Source: Patiriisocius_A hiemis
GTDB taxonomy: Bacteria > Bacteroidota > Bacteroidia > Flavobacteriales > Flavobacteriaceae
Direction: 5' to 3'
Assembly (NCBI RefSeq): GCF_031846325.1
Contig: NZ_JAVRHZ010000008.1
Coordinates: 62,001 to 126,000, forward strand
DNA length: 64,000 nt
Position 1 is the first letter of the stretch. Every line of letters begins with the position of its first letter. Position numbers and translations under genes: made by a program. Shown one piece after another: positions 16,615 through 24,337 of the stretch. The notes beneath the pieces were generated by a model. That model was not told the origin of the DNA, searched no databases, and saw only the letters and a list, made by a program, of their open reading frames with translations.

Positions 16615-17941
16615 AGTACGAAACTGGATTAGAAATTCAATTACAGCAAGAATGCTGATAGTGGGGTTTTTATTAGTCATTTTACTAATCCCATTACAAT
16701 ATGTAAAGTCTCTAATTTCTGAAAGGTCCTATAGACAAAAAGAAGTAGTACAAGAGATAAATAGTAAATGGGGAAATAATATAATTCTCTCTGGCCCAAT
16801 CTTAAAAGTACCTTATAAAACATATACTGAAGAGCGTAATTTTAATGAAGAAACAAAAAAGTATACTACAAAGACTATCACAAATACAAAATATGCTTTT
16901 GTATTTCCAGATGTATTAGATATTGATTCAAATGTAGACACAAAACCATTAAATAGAAGCATTTATAAATCTGTTGTTTACACAGCAGATATAAAAGTAA
17001 AAGGAAACTTTCCGGAAATAAATCTAAAGGAACTTGACATAAAAAATGAAGATATTATTTGGGATAAGGTTTCAGTATTAGTAAAAACATCAAATCTTAA
17101 AGGAATAAGAAACACTCCTAAAATAAATATGGGCAACCAATCACTAGCTATGACACCCAGATATGATAGAGAATATCTAAATACTATAGAAAGTGAGTTC
17201 ATTAAAGAGTTCTCCTTAGAGAAAAACAAAGTAATACCCTTTTCAATTGATCTAAAAATTAATGGTAGTGAACTTTTGGAGTTTATCCCTATTGGTAAAG
17301 AAACTACAGCCTCTATGTCTTCAAATTGGCATTCACCAAGTTTTGACGGCAAATATCTTCCTGAAGATGGCTCAAGAGAAATTACTAGTGATGGATTTAG
17401 TGCTTCTTGGAAAGTCTTGCAAATAAACAGACAGTTTGAACAAGTTTTTCTTAAAAATATTCCAAATTTAACTGAGTTTAAATTTGGCACTAAGCTTATT
17501 ATTCCTGTAGATGAATATCAAAAAAGTGAACGAACTGCCAAGTATGGTTTCATGGTTATAGGGCTAACACTCTTGGTGTTTTTATTAATACAATTGGTAA
17601 GTAAAATTCATATACATCCCTTTCAATATGTTATGATTGGTTTGGCATTGGTAATGTTTTATACACTCCTAATTTCAATCTCAGAACATAGTTCATTTTT
17701 AAAAGCATATATAATTGCAGCTATTTCAGTACTGGCTTTAATAGTTTTATACTCTAGAGCCATTTTATCTGGGTTTAAATTTCCAATACTTGTAGGGGCT
17801 TCATTAGCATCTCTATATGGGTTTATATATGTAATTATTCAACTAGAAAACTATGCATTACTGGTGGGCAGTATAGGACTCTTTATTATTCTAGGAATAG
17901 TAATGTTTACTTCAAGAAAAATAGATTGGGGAACAAACTAA
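16595..17941 (+). CDS. creD: Inner-membrane protein CreD
   Basis: A 448-residue CreD-family membrane protein. One N-terminal helix (about 20-40) precedes a large periplasmic domain with the family pattern SERSYRQKEVVQEINSKWG, SGPILKVPY and FSASWKVLQINR. Five or six C-terminal helices follow. CreD affects envelope integrity and resistance to colicin E2 in enteric bacteria; its biochemical role is not settled. In flavobacteria it sits beside Coq4-like and winged-helix genes, as here. It ends with a hairpin terminator at 17950. Expression is probably governed by the operator before the Coq4-like gene. Confidence 0.92.
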   Translation: MEQAKSRVRNWIRNSITARMLIVGFLLVILLIPLQYVKSLISERSYRQKEVVQEINSKWGNNIILSGPILKVPYKTYTEERNFNEETKKYTTKTITNTKYAFVFPDVLDIDSNVDTKPLNRSIYKSVVYTADIKVKGNFPEINLKELDIKNEDIIWDKVSVLVKTSNLKGIRNTPKINMGNQSLAMTPRYDREYLNTIESEFIKEFSLEKNKVIPFSIDLKINGSELLEFIPIGKETTASMSSNWHSPSFDGKYLPEDGSREITSDGFSASWKVLQINRQFEQVFLKNIPNLTEFKFGTKLIIPVDEYQKSERTAKYGFMVIGLTLLVFLLIQLVSKIHIHPFQYVMIGLALVMFYTLLISISEHSSFLKAYIIAAISVLALIVLYSRAILSGFKFPILVGASLASLYGFIYVIIQLENYALLVGSIGLFIILGIVMFTSRKIDWGTN

Positions 17942-17949
17942 ACAAAGAC

Positions 17950-17988
17950 AAGAAACTTCAAGAAAAAATCTTACTTGAAGTTTCTTTA
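17950..17988 (+). terminator. Terminator after creD
   Basis: A 13-base stem AAGAAACTTCAAG/CTTGAAGTTTCTT with an 11-base loop and a short T-run, nine bases after the creD stop. Confidence 0.75.
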
Positions 17989-18011
17989 AAATAGATTAAA
18001 AGGATTTTAAA

Positions 18012-18365
18012 ATGAAAAAACACCTAACAATTTTCACGCTTCTTTTAGTAACCGAAGTAGTTATTGCCCTATTTCATTTTAACAAATTTATACGAGGTTT
18101 TGTGGGTGATGTCCTTGTAGTACCTTTAGCTTACTTCTTTTTGAAGATATTCTCTAAAGCAGCCTCTTTTAAATTAGCAGTAACAACATTTGTTTTTGCA
18201 ATTATTGTTGAAATTTTACAACTATTCTCCATCACAGAGAAGCTAAATATAGATTCAAAAATCATAAAAATTATTCTGGGTAGTACTTTTGATTGGTGGG
18301 ATATTCTAGCGTATGCCATTGGTTTTGGGTTACTCCTACTAAGCTCAAAACTATGGAACACATAA
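18012..18365 (+). CDS. DUF2809 membrane protein
   Basis: A 117-residue protein with four hydrophobic helices and DUF2809 features: an early FHFNKFIRGFVGDVLVVPLAYFF and a C-terminal GSTFDWWDILAYAIGFGLLLL. This family resembles VanZ-type small membrane proteins and has no established function. It begins after the creD terminator and overlaps the DUF1361 gene by 13 bases, so it likely forms a new unit with the next genes. I see no TAnnTTTG box directly before it. Confidence 0.8.
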   Translation: MKKHLTIFTLLLVTEVVIALFHFNKFIRGFVGDVLVVPLAYFFLKIFSKAASFKLAVTTFVFAIIVEILQLFSITEKLNIDSKIIKIILGSTFDWWDILAYAIGFGLLLLSSKLWNT

Positions 18366-19024
18366 AAAAATTATTTATATCAAAATTTGAAACCCTTTTT
18401 ATATTGGGTGCAATAAGTACTATTTCAATTATACTACTAATGGTTAGAATGAAGTTAACATCTTCTTACTTCTTCCTATTTCTTGTATGGAATTTATTTT
18501 TAGCAATGATCCCTTTTGCAATTACCACTTACATACAAACTAAGAAGAAAATAAAAGGAATAAGGTTATGGTTAATGTTACTAATGTGGTTATTGTTTTT
18601 GCCTAACGCACCGTATATTATTACAGACATTATTCATTTACAACACAGTAAAAGTGGCATCCTAGATACACTACTTGTAGGAAGTTTTGCAATAGCTGGT
18701 TTATGCTTTTATTTTAATTCGCTTAAAGATTTTAAAAACATTATTTCAGTAAAACTATCAAAAAAAGTAATCTCTCTGCTCATAATTGGCATCCACTTTT
18801 TAGTTGGCTTTGGTATTTACCTAGGCCGTTTTTTACGTTTTAACTCTTGGGATATTATTAAAGATCCATTGTCGTTAGGCATCGAAATTCTAAATATCAT
18901 TCTATACCCAAGTGAGCATAGACTTGCATGGTTTGTAACATTTGGTTTTGGTATTGGATTATTAATTATTGAAGAAATAATACTAAATTTTAAGAAAAGA
19001 AATCATCTCTTTACTTTTGAATAA
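18353..19024 (+). CDS. DUF1361 membrane protein
   Basis: A protein of about 223 residues, start ATG 18353 (MEHIKKLF), inside the end of the DUF2809 gene. An in-frame start at 18293 is less likely because it overlaps much more. Six or seven helices are visible. The DUF1361 core WLLFLPNAPYIITDIIHL (about 72-89) and the later LGRFLRFNSWDIIKDP are well preserved. Function is unknown in the family. Probably cotranscribed with the DUF2809 gene and perhaps the DUF3857 gene 12 bases downstream. Confidence 0.85.
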   Translation: MEHIKKLFISKFETLFILGAISTISIILLMVRMKLTSSYFFLFLVWNLFLAMIPFAITTYIQTKKKIKGIRLWLMLLMWLLFLPNAPYIITDIIHLQHSKSGILDTLLVGSFAIAGLCFYFNSLKDFKNIISVKLSKKVISLLIIGIHFLVGFGIYLGRFLRFNSWDIIKDPLSLGIEILNIILYPSEHRLAWFVTFGFGIGLLIIEEIILNFKKRNHLFTFE

Positions 19025-19035
19025 AATAAGTTAAC

Positions 19036-21006
19036 ATGACCATAATTAAATACGCTGTCTTTATTATTGCTTTTACTTTTTCTTCTTTAATCTCTGCACA
19101 AATACGGCAAATTGCAGAGTTTGGAGCCCCTACTGATAGTGAGAAAGAAATGAAAACATATGATAAAGAACCTGATTCCTCAGGAGTTGTATTATTTGAA
19201 AAAGGGGATTATCAAATAAAACTTATTAATGATTATATCCGATTAGTAAAAAAAGTACATAAAAAAATTAAAGTCTTTAATGCAGATGAATTTAATAAAA
19301 CAGAAGTCTTCATTCCGCTTTACAACTCAAAAAACAGTAAAGAAAAAATAACTGAAATTAAAGCAATTACACATAATGGTGATACTCCAACATATGTTTC
19401 AAATGATGCTTATTTTGAATCAAAAGAAGATGAAAATTGGACAATTACAAAGTTTACGTTCCCAAATGTCAAGGACGGAAGTATTTTAGAATACACCTAT
19501 ACAATAGAATCGCCATACTTAGGGAGTTTAGATGGGTGGACATTTCAAGAGGATCTTCCAAAAGTCTATAGTGAATTTAGCACAACAATTCCAGGAAATT
19601 ATGTTTATAATAAGATAATAGTTGGTTTCTTAAAACTTGATGTTGATGAGGCAACAATAGAAAAATATTGTCTAGATGTTCCTGGAGCTCAAACTGCCGC
19701 AGATTGTGAAAAATCTATTTATGCAATAAACCATATTCCATCATTTAAAGAAGAGCCTTATATGCTCTCAGAAAAAAACTTCCTTTCAAAAATTAAGTAT
19801 GAATTGCGAGAGGTTTTAAATTTTGACGGAAGTAAAGAACGCTATGCAAAAACTTGGAAAGATGTAGATAAAGAGTTTAAGTTAGATAAGGATATGGGAC
19901 GTCAATTAAAGTATTCTAATTTCTTTGAAGACAAATTGCCTGGAAATATCCTTTCAATAAAAGAGGACCTGGAAAGAGCAAAAGCTATTTATACTTTTAT
20001 TCAAAATCATTATACGTGGGATGGATATTATAGAATTTTTAGTGACGTACGGGTTAAAGAAGCCTTCGAAAAGGGCTCTGGAAATAATACCGAAATAAAC
20101 TTATCACTTATTAACGCGCTTGAAGCAGGAAATATAGATGCTAAAATTGCGCTTCTATCTACTAGAAATAATGGTTTACCAACAGAGCTAAACCCTGTAA
20201 TGACAGACTTTAACCACTCTATCGCTTACGCTACCATAGGAACTAGCACATATTTACTTGATGCCACAAATAAGTTTACTCCTTTTGGAGAAGTTCCCTT
20301 TAAGGATTTAAATCGAAAAGTAAGAGTAATGGATTTTAAAAAAGGAAGCTTTTGGTTACCAATAGTTCCTATAGAAAAAAATGTATACTATATAAATACA
20401 AAGCTGAAACTTAATGAAATTAATGAGTTTGAAGGTTCTGTTAATGGTGTCTACACAGGATACATTGCAAGTGGCATTAGAGAAGACTTATCAAAAACTT
20501 CTAAAAGCAATTTCTTAAAAAGAAAAGAAAGTAATCAATACGTTTCTGAAGTTACAAATTTAGCTATCGAAAATGAGTACGAACTTTCAAAACCATTAAA
20601 AGAAACTTATGATGTACTTATTGAAACTGAAGAAGTAAGTAATAAAATTTATTTTAATCCTATTTGCTTTGAAACCTACTTCAAGAAAAACCCATTTACA
20701 CAAGAAAAAAGACAATTTCCATTAGATTTTGGGTATCCAATTGTTAATACCTATCTAATTTCAATAGATATTGGTGAGGATTATAATGTAACTAATTTAC
20801 CAGAATCAAAAGCTGTTAAGCTAAATGGCAACCAAGGAGAATGTAGTATTTTATATTCTCAAAGTGGGTCTACAATAAATGTGCGTTTTAATCTAAGACT
20901 ACCTAGGTATAATTTTCAACAAACAGACTATAAAAACCTTAAAGACTTTTTTGATAATGTAGTTAAAATTCAAAAGCAAGAGGTTATTGTTATTGAAAAA
21001 AAGTAA
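19036..21006 (+). CDS. DUF3857 / transglutaminase-like exported protein
   Basis: A 656-residue exported protein with a signal peptide (about 1-21, ending ISAQ), an N-terminal DUF3857 beta-rich domain and a central transglutaminase-like fold (about 305-440). A DUF3858-like C-terminal domain follows. In the transglutaminase fold His (DFNHSIAY) and Asp (LLDATN) are visible. The place of the nucleophile reads GSGNNTEINLSLINALEAG with no Cys, so peptidase or crosslinking activity is doubtful. This Cys-less form seems common in Bacteroidota. Likely periplasmic or surface-associated, role unknown; it follows the DUF1361 gene by 12 bases. Confidence 0.85.
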   Translation: MTIIKYAVFIIAFTFSSLISAQIRQIAEFGAPTDSEKEMKTYDKEPDSSGVVLFEKGDYQIKLINDYIRLVKKVHKKIKVFNADEFNKTEVFIPLYNSKNSKEKITEIKAITHNGDTPTYVSNDAYFESKEDENWTITKFTFPNVKDGSILEYTYTIESPYLGSLDGWTFQEDLPKVYSEFSTTIPGNYVYNKIIVGFLKLDVDEATIEKYCLDVPGAQTAADCEKSIYAINHIPSFKEEPYMLSEKNFLSKIKYELREVLNFDGSKERYAKTWKDVDKEFKLDKDMGRQLKYSNFFEDKLPGNILSIKEDLERAKAIYTFIQNHYTWDGYYRIFSDVRVKEAFEKGSGNNTEINLSLINALEAGNIDAKIALLSTRNNGLPTELNPVMTDFNHSIAYATIGTSTYLLDATNKFTPFGEVPFKDLNRKVRVMDFKKGSFWLPIVPIEKNVYYINTKLKLNEINEFEGSVNGVYTGYIASGIREDLSKTSKSNFLKRKESNQYVSEVTNLAIENEYELSKPLKETYDVLIETEEVSNKIYFNPICFETYFKKNPFTQEKRQFPLDFGYPIVNTYLISIDIGEDYNVTNLPESKAVKLNGNQGECSILYSQSGSTINVRFNLRLPRYNFQQTDYKNLKDFFDNVVKIQKQEVIVIEKK

Positions 21007-21170
21007 ATCTAATTTAGTACACATACTACTATTTATAAAAAGCACACTTAAAAATCCCCTTTTCTTTAAAGTCTTTTTAATAATCCTTACCCGTTATTTA
21101 CTCAAAAAAAAAGGAGTGAAAAACTTCTGATAATCAGTTGTTTATCTTTTACAGACTTCAATACTAAAAA

Positions 21171-21178
21171 TATATTTG
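21171..21178 (+). promoter_or_regulatory. Bacteroidota -7 box of collagen-like gene
   Basis: TATATTTG matches TAnnTTTG and ends 30 bases before the ATG at 21209. No convincing -33 element. Confidence 0.55.
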
Positions 21179-21208
21179 TCCCATATTAATCTTTAAAAAA
21201 ACAATAAG

Positions 21209-21790
21209 ATGAAAACTCTAAAAACAATTTTTAAGTATGCGACAATGGTTATGGTTATAGCACTTGTATCGTGTAGTCCAGAAGATGGACAAGATGGTGC
21301 TCAAGGACCACAAGGAGAAGTAGGTCCTCAAGGACCATCTGGAACTGATGGTCAAGATGGGCAGGACGGACAAGATGGACAGGATGGAAATGCTAATGTG
21401 CAAAACCTCACATTTGATATCTCTACTGCTACTGGTACTTCATATAGTGAATCTATACCAGAATTAACCGAAGATGTACTTGCTAACGACTTGGTATATG
21501 CTTTTGTGCATGCAGGTTCCTTAGTGTATCCTATTCCTAATACAGTAAACCCAGATGGAACTATTTTCAGGATTAGAACTTTTATGCAAACTGGTGTGTT
21601 TAACATGCGATTTAATCTAGCTTCCGATGAGACTGCATACGATATGCCTGCTGGTACATTGCAGTTATTACGAGTTGTAATTGTAGAGGCAACCGGAGGA
21701 AGGTCCGCACAAGAACTTGAACAAGAACTTCTTGCTAATGGAGTAGATGTAACAAACTATCAATCGTTACAAATGTATTTTGACCTTTAA
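21209..21790 (+). CDS. Collagen-like repeat lipoprotein
   Basis: A 193-residue exported lipoprotein: lipobox IALVSC with Cys at about residue 22, then a Gly-X-Y collagen-like tract (about 25-60). The tract includes GAQGPQGEVGPQGPSG followed by repeated GQD triplets. A globular tail of about 130 residues resembles small extracellular domains seen behind such stalks. The DNA coding for the GQD tract (about 21350-21388) is a 9-base near-repeat that could change copy number by slippage. Likely a surface-exposed trimeric stalk. Single gene between a -7 box and a symmetrical terminator. Confidence 0.8.
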   Translation: MKTLKTIFKYATMVMVIALVSCSPEDGQDGAQGPQGEVGPQGPSGTDGQDGQDGQDGQDGNANVQNLTFDISTATGTSYSESIPELTEDVLANDLVYAFVHAGSLVYPIPNTVNPDGTIFRIRTFMQTGVFNMRFNLASDETAYDMPAGTLQLLRVVIVEATGGRSAQELEQELLANGVDVTNYQSLQMYFDL

Positions 21791-21816
21791 GGTTTAATAT
21801 TATTCCTTTAAAAACC

Positions 21817-21852
21817 AAAAGAGTGCTACTATAACCAGTAGCACTCTTTTTT
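21817..21852. terminator. Bidirectional terminator
   Basis: GAGTGCTACT/AGTAGCACTC stem with flanking A- and T-runs, between the collagen-like gene and the convergent dehydrogenase gene. Confidence 0.8.
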
Positions 21853-21875
21853 CTTATAAAAATTACCTCTAGTAT

Positions 21876-23081
21876 TTATTTACCATCTACATAATCCTGC
21901 AAATAAGAAAAGCGTTCTGTTAATGTTCCTTCTTGGGTTGTCATTCTTGCTCGTTCTAATATTCCGTCTTTATCTCCATTAAAAAAGGCTGGAATTACGT
22001 GTTCCATAAACATATCACCAAAACCTTCACTAGCATCTTTAGGGAGTTCACAAGGAAGGTTGTCTACTGCCATTACTGTAATGACATTGTGAGCGTTAAA
22101 AGCAACTTCAGTTTCTGTATTTGGGTCATACCCATAAAAGGGGTTTGCAATAGTAGAAGGGCGAATTGTACTTGCAATAGGTCCATCTATATCACATGAA
22201 ATATCTGCTATAAGATTAATATTAAAATCAGGGCGCTTAGCATCTTCTCTTGTAAAAAAGTAGGGTGCTCCATCTCCATAAAAATGTCCTGTTATAAAAA
22301 AGTCTGTTACCCTTGCATACGGCATAAAATTGCTTTCATATCCTGACGGATCCTCATAAAACTCGTACTTATCACCAGCTTTTCCATCTTTTCTTTTATT
22401 GTATTCCATAACATCTATCATACAATAAACGGGCTCTGTAAATTTAGAAGTTAAATAAACCGTATCGCTTACTTCTTTAATACCTAAATGATCCAGAATC
22501 TCTTTGGCTCCCATAGCCACTTTACCAGTACCAGAAAGTGTAATCTTAATAGTAGGTATTGTAATTTTATCCAGTTCTGCTTTTACTTCCTCAAGGTCTT
22601 TTAAGTGCTCTACTTTTGGTAACTCAAATAATTCATCACGCAGTCCCAAAGCTCTAAATCCATTATAGGCACCAACTAAGCCAGCATACCGACCAAAACC
22701 AATAAGCCTTGCGCCATTCTCCTTAACAATAGTTTCATGGTCGTAAAGCTCTATTTTTTTATCTAAAATAGCTTTTAACAGCTTTCTGTTATAAGGTTGC
22801 TTTTTTATAGTATGGCTAAAAAAGAAATATTTTTTATTTGGAATTAAAGCATCTATAGGCACTTCTTTTACCCCAAAGAGCACATCTGCACTCGTTATAT
22901 CATTTGAAACTTCAATTCCTTTTTCTGAATACGAAGCGTCATTAAATACTCGTATAACCGAAGATTCTACTATTACTGAAGCTTCAGGAAAGGTGTTTAT
23001 TACTTCTAAACACTTTTCTGGTGAGAAAACAACACGTCTATCTGGTGGATTTTTACGTTCTTTTATAATAGCGAACTTCAT
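21876..23081 (-). CDS. Alanine/saccharopine dehydrogenase-like NAD(P)-dependent oxidoreductase
   Basis: A 401-residue protein of the alanine dehydrogenase / transhydrogenase / saccharopine dehydrogenase superfamily. The N-terminus MKFAIIKERKNPPDRRVVFSPE is characteristic of a bacteroidetal group variously annotated as alanine dehydrogenase or lysine-forming saccharopine dehydrogenase. The nucleotide-binding segment is around ITLSGTGKVAMGAKEIL. Other family segments are GRYAGLVGAYNG and ADISCDIDGPIAST. It probably oxidises an amino acid or opine with NAD(P); the substrate cannot be decided from sequence. It lies alone between a terminator and the DUF2945 gene. Confidence 0.8.
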   Translation of the reverse strand: MKFAIIKERKNPPDRRVVFSPEKCLEVINTFPEASVIVESSVIRVFNDASYSEKGIEVSNDITSADVLFGVKEVPIDALIPNKKYFFFSHTIKKQPYNRKLLKAILDKKIELYDHETIVKENGARLIGFGRYAGLVGAYNGFRALGLRDELFELPKVEHLKDLEEVKAELDKITIPTIKITLSGTGKVAMGAKEILDHLGIKEVSDTVYLTSKFTEPVYCMIDVMEYNKRKDGKAGDKYEFYEDPSGYESNFMPYARVTDFFITGHFYGDGAPYFFTREDAKRPDFNINLIADISCDIDGPIASTIRPSTIANPFYGYDPNTETEVAFNAHNVITVMAVDNLPCELPKDASEGFGDMFMEHVIPAFFNGDKDGILERARMTTQEGTLTERFSYLQDYVDGK

Positions 23082-23140
23082 GGTAAACTTTTTTTACGAA
23101 AATATGCGGATTTATTATCTATACCAAGAAGTATAAGTAT

Positions 23141-23350
23141 TTATTCTCTTGAAACTTCGCTTTCTAATTTAAGCACGTAATCACCATCTTCTTGTTTTAT
23201 ATATAAGGCTTTGTTTCCTTGTTCTCCATTACGTGTAACAGAGTTCCCTTTAATAGTCTTAGAAACCTTCTTTATGTAAGTTTCTATTACATTTCCTTTT
23301 GCTGTTCCGTTTCCCCATTTCCATGTTACGGTAGTTCCTTCTTTAATCAT
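23141..23350 (-). CDS. DUF2945 / hypervirulence-associated Tudor-like protein
   Basis: A 69-residue soluble protein. VTWKWGNGTAKGNVIETY and QEDGDYVLKLESEVSR match the DUF2945 (HVA1 Tudor-like) pattern. These small beta-barrel proteins often stand beside general stress genes; the molecular role is not established. Cys-free and rich in Lys, Glu and Gly. It precedes the dehydrogenase gene by 59 bases and may be cotranscribed with it. Confidence 0.75.
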   Translation of the reverse strand: MIKEGTTVTWKWGNGTAKGNVIETYIKKVSKTIKGNSVTRNGEQGNKALYIKQEDGDYVLKLESEVSRE

Positions 23351-23513
23351 AAATTTTTTATTTAAAATTAGTGCTGTTTAACGACATTTTGTCTTAAAAG
23401 AGTTATAAAACCTTATGGAATGACTTTTGAATGTATTATATTATAAAGTAGCAACATTTAGCATTGTTTGCTATATATTTGCTCTCCTTTTTAAGGAAGT
23501 ATAATTATTAAAT

Positions 23514-23595
23514 GCGTGAGGGATAGTAGCGGCATCCACCCAACTTGATTGGGTGATAAAGTGAATAGCCCGACCGAGCAAATGCGAGGACACGC
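23514..23595 (+). ncRNA. Candidate structured RNA upstream of ssrA
   Basis: In the 315-base gap 23351-23665 the one GC-rich stretch folds as a closed multibranch element. Outer helix is GCGTG (23514-23518) with CACGC (23591-23595). A 7-bp hairpin CACCCAA/TTGGGTG (23537-23555) closes on a 5-base loop. A bulged helix GGCAT with ATAGCC lies beneath it, and a small GC-AAAT-GC hairpin follows. The conserved-looking core GTGAGGGATAGTAGCGGCAT resembles an element I associate with flavobacterial intergenic regions, but I cannot name the family with confidence (Flavo-1 is a candidate to test). No ORF crosses it. Orientation is inferred. Confidence 0.45.
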
Positions 23596-23665
23596 CCACC
23601 AAAACAAAATACTAAGATTAGTTTTGGGAAATGTTATTTGAAATTTTGGAAATTACTTTCAAATA

Positions 23666-24064
23666 GGGGCCGACTGGTTTTGACAGCGGGTCTAATTGTA
23701 TGGTAAGCATGTCGAGCGCTGGGATATAGCTCGTAAATATCATATTCAAACTTTTTTAAACGGCGAGAATAACTACGCCCTAGCTGCATAATCTGAATTA
23801 TAGTAAGATTACGCCTCGGTCCGCAAGGCGGACAAGCAGGAAGTCACTCAACCACCTTGGTTTACGGTTGTTGATATAGTGACTTCGTAAAAGTAAACCT
23901 ATTAGCCATAGTGCCTTGATATGGCTAAGACACTTAAGCGAGGATAAGGAATGCGTTGGTAGTTTTTGACCGGCAATTTCTCGAAAACCTAAACAAGAAC
24001 TAAACATGTAGAAAGCTCTATAATTGCACGTTTGGACGAGGGTTCGAATCCCTCCGGCTCCACC
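23666..24064 (+). ncRNA. ssrA: Transfer-messenger RNA (tmRNA)
   Basis: A complete one-piece tmRNA of about 399 nt. The 5' GGGGCCGACTGGTTTTGACAG and 3' GTTCGAATCCCTCCGGCTCC ends pair as a tRNA-Ala-like acceptor stem (GGGGCCG with CGGCTCC). A T-arm and genome-encoded ACC follow. The tag reading frame at 23762-23791 encodes GENNYALAA and a TAA stop, a tag seen in Bacteroidota. Pseudoknot segments rich in complementary GC follow the tag. It rescues ribosomes on nonstop messages with SmpB (not in this window). A strong terminator follows at 24068. Confidence 0.97.
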
Positions 24065-24067
24065 TAT

Positions 24068-24112
24068 GCCCTCCTAAGCTTCGAGAATATTAAGAAGCTT
24101 AGGAGGGCTTTA
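24068..24112 (+). terminator. Terminator of ssrA
   Basis: A perfect 15-bp stem GCCCTCCTAAGCTTC/GAAGCTTAGGAGGGC, loop of 11 bases, then TTTATAATTT. The remaining 24113-24337 shows no gene or clear promoter. Confidence 0.85.
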
Positions 24113-24337
24113 TAATTTATAGACTATTTAAAAATTTAGAATAGGGATACGGTGGAGGTAGGCCACTTCGTTGTTCTTAACACCCATGCATAAATAATAG
24201 GTTACTATAGATTTAAAAGTATCATACAGGAGTTAAATTACTTTTAGCTATATAAAACTTTGAAATCCACTTTAATAAATATCCTTGCATTCTTTATCGC
24301 TTTCAACTATTTTTAAAAACACTTTTAAAACCTTATC

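Noticed and set aside
21350..21388. Short tandem DNA repeat as a possible CRISPR array
   Set aside because: The units are 9 bases, contiguous, without spacers and in frame with Gly-X-Y coding.
23798..24007. A 69-codon open frame on the minus strand within the ssrA region
   Set aside because: It lies wholly inside the tmRNA, whose ends, tag and terminator are clear; the frame is a by-product of the RNA sequence.
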